From: an uncultured Collinsella sp.
Lineage (GTDB): Bacteria; Actinomycetota; Coriobacteriia; Coriobacteriales; Coriobacteriaceae
DNA length: 22,905 nucleotides
Direction: 5' to 3'
NCBI GenBank assembly: GCA_900754275.1
Contig: CAAECF010000094.1
Span: 1 to 22,905 of the forward strand
Below the pieces are notes generated by a model. The model was not told the DNA's origin, ran no database searches, and saw only the letters and a list, made by a program, of their open reading frames with translations. This document shows, one piece after another, positions 21,871 to 22,905 of the stretch (the stretch's first letter is position 1; every line of letters starts with the position of its first letter). The position numbers and the translations under genes were made by a program.

Positions 21871-22021
21871 CGTTGGTCTCCTTCTTCCGTGCGGCGGCGC
21901 GAACCGCCCCCTGCTCCTTGAGCGCCCTCACGAGCGCATCGGGCGCTTTCACCTGCGCGCCCTTCTTGAACCGATACGGGTGCCCGTTGAAGAACACCGC
22001 TACATCCTTGGTGGCGATCAC
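21863..22021 (-). CDS. Small basic phage protein between tail terminator and major tail protein
   Basis: 52 aa from a GTG at 22021 that overlaps the upstream stop (GTGA), with GGGAGG 7 bases before it. The sequence has a short beta part (VAVFFNGHPYRFKKG) and a basic helical end (RALKEQGAVRAAARKKE). It is too short for many gene finders and has a non-ATG start. Overlaps on both sides and the ribosome site support it. Function unknown; it sits where small tail-completion proteins lie in related phages. Confidence 0.7.
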   Translation of the reverse strand: MIATKDVAVFFNGHPYRFKKGAQVKAPDALVRALKEQGAVRAAARKKETNDD

Positions 22022-22491
22022 TGCACTACCTCCCTGAACTTCTGCGGGCACTTGGCGAAAACGGAGCACTGCACGCCCACGGATGCAGCGGCCATGTGGT
22101 ACTTGGAGCTGTCGCCGGAAACCCCGGCGGCCTCGATGGACGGGAACGAGTTGTCCACGGTCATGCGGAGGCGCTGGTCTGCCATGACCGCGTTGAAGAC
22201 CGCGTCCACGTAGGCGAGCAGCGTGGCTGATGCCGTCGCTTGGTCGGAGTGCCGCGCGAAGCACATCACGTGAACGGTGAAGTCGAGCTGACCGGCACCG
22301 GGAACGGCGCGCCCGCCCATGGTCGCGGTGTCAACGATGGAATCGACCGCGATGTAGAACGGCGGCTCGCTGGTCGGGAACCCGTCGTAGACCTTCGGTG
22401 CCTGCACGCCGGGGTAGAGGTCGGCGAAGCCCTCGGCTACCTTGGCCATGCGCCGGTACAGCTCGTCGCGCGCCTCCTTGAACGTCACCAT
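22018..22491 (-). CDS. Tail terminator-like protein
   Basis: 157 aa, start MVTFKEARDELYRRM at 22491, overlapping the end of the connector gene by 7 bases. An N-terminal helix with VKAEGFADLYPGV-like context is followed by beta strands (PPFYIAVDSIVD, LDFTVHVMCFARH) and a helix (ASATLLAYVDAVFNAVM), the alpha/beta layout of tail terminator or neck proteins that cap the tail tube. The assignment is by order and secondary structure. Confidence 0.65.
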   Translation of the reverse strand: MVTFKEARDELYRRMAKVAEGFADLYPGVQAPKVYDGFPTSEPPFYIAVDSIVDTATMGGRAVPGAGQLDFTVHVMCFARHSDQATASATLLAYVDAVFNAVMADQRLRMTVDNSFPSIEAAGVSGDSSKYHMAAASVGVQCSVFAKCPQKFREVVQ

Positions 22492-22905
22492 ACGAGGTTC
22501 GCCCCCCGTCCGAACTGCTCGATTGCCGCGTTTACCTCCGGGATGTCGGTAGCGCCGTCCTGCCCTGCGGTCGTGAAGCGGATGAACCCGGCGTCGGTGC
22601 TCTCGCCCGTGGCCCCGATGGGGCGGTTGGACGGTCGCAGCATGTAGGCCGCAAGCTCCAAGACCGCGCGGGACACCTGAGCCGGAAGCTCCTCGTAGCC
22701 GTAGACGTACTCGACCCAGCACGGGCGCGGGAAGCACGCCACGGGCACCGCTTGGCAGTCGCTCGCAAGCTCGTAGCCCTCGGTGAGCAGCTCCCGCACG
22801 TCGCCGTGTTCGAGGGTCACGCACCGCTCGCGCCCGTAGTCCTTGGTGCGCCCGATCCGTGCCACGAAGGAGCGGCGGGCGTTGCGCTCGAACACGTCGG
22901 TCGCG
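22485..22905 (-). CDS. Head-tail connector/adaptor protein (start beyond right edge)
   Basis: The frame is open from the right edge to TGA at 22485. An internal GTG lies at 22895, but the codons above it are also open, so the true start is probably outside the window. The C-terminus (DIPEVNAAIEQFGRG) is like the G(I/V)PEVDA...YR ending common in actinophage head-to-tail adaptors, and the helix AQVSRAVLELAAYMLRPS fits that family. It should join the capsid portal to the tail terminator downstream. Confidence 0.65.
   Translation of the reverse strand, partial: ATDVFERNARRSFVARIGRTKDYGRERCVTLEHGDVRELLTEGYELASDCQAVPVACFPRPCWVEYVYGYEELPAQVSRAVLELAAYMLRPSNRPIGATGESTDAGFIRFTTAGQDGATDIPEVNAAIEQFGRGANLVW

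Larger units (their letters stand above)
5375..22905 (-). mobile_element. Left part of a siphovirus-type prophage (continues past the right edge)
   Basis: All genes from 5375 rightward lie on minus, mostly with 1-8 base overlaps, in the conserved order of a Gram-positive siphophage late operon: connector, tail terminator, major tail protein, chaperone pair with frameshift, tape measure, distal tail protein, tail tip, baseplate, receptor-binding candidate, then lysis genes. Terminase, portal, capsid, integrase and repressor would lie beyond 22905. The prophage looks intact: no late gene in view is broken. Long non-contractile tail morphology is inferred from the tape measure and distal tail protein and the absence of sheath genes. 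Confidence 0.92.

Noticed and set aside
5375..22905. Integrase, repressor or CRISPR array within the prophage part
   Set aside because: No gene with tyrosine or serine recombinase motifs, no helix-turn-helix repressor and no spaced direct repeats were seen; integration genes presumably lie beyond the right edge.

Overview
The window joins a GC-rich bacterial chromosome to the left end of a siphovirus-type prophage. Host genes cover about 1-5160: a methionine/one-carbon operon on the minus strand (metF, a stand-alone MetH reactivation-domain gene, then metH running off the left edge), and a divergent type III glutamine synthetase (glnN) on the plus strand. High GC, the split MetH and a GSIII enzyme fit a gut Actinobacterium of the Coriobacteriia (Collinsella-like). 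That placement is inference; there is no rRNA or other marker here.

From about 5190 to the right edge, essentially everything is on the minus strand and reads right to left as a phage late operon. The order is a head-tail connector (cut by the right edge), tail terminator, a 52-aa protein, major tail protein, tail assembly chaperones G and G-T joined by a -1 frameshift site, a gp10-like protein, a 1371-aa tape measure, distal tail protein, tail-tip/endopeptidase-like protein, two small proteins, a BppU-like baseplate protein, and then a C-type-lectin-like receptor-binding candidate. The lysis module follows at 5375-7993: two small coiled-coil proteins (one membrane-anchored), an r1t-type holin, a C39-like membrane-anchored hydrolase, a 29-aa acidic peptide and an amidase endolysin with three CW_7 repeats. 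Head, packaging, integrase and repressor genes are not in the window.

The key system is a complete diversity-generating retroelement (DGR) at about 8041-11043, between the tail and lysis modules. Its order is target gene with variable repeat (VR) at the 3' end, then an 8-bp-stem/4-nt-loop hairpin, avd, template repeat (TR) and reverse transcriptase, the layout known from Bordetella phage BPP-1. Across 129 bp of TR, VR differs by ten substitutions, and all ten fall at adenines of the coding strand, plus one codon-sized gap in an AAC run. This is the signature of adenine-specific mutagenic retrohoming. No TR codon can become a stop by changing its adenines. The diversified protein lies directly downstream of the baseplate gene, so the likely role is switching or widening phage adsorption.

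Two long imperfect palindromes (2726-2799 upstream of metF/glnN, and 5190-5255 at the host/prophage border) are not explained by the annotated genes.
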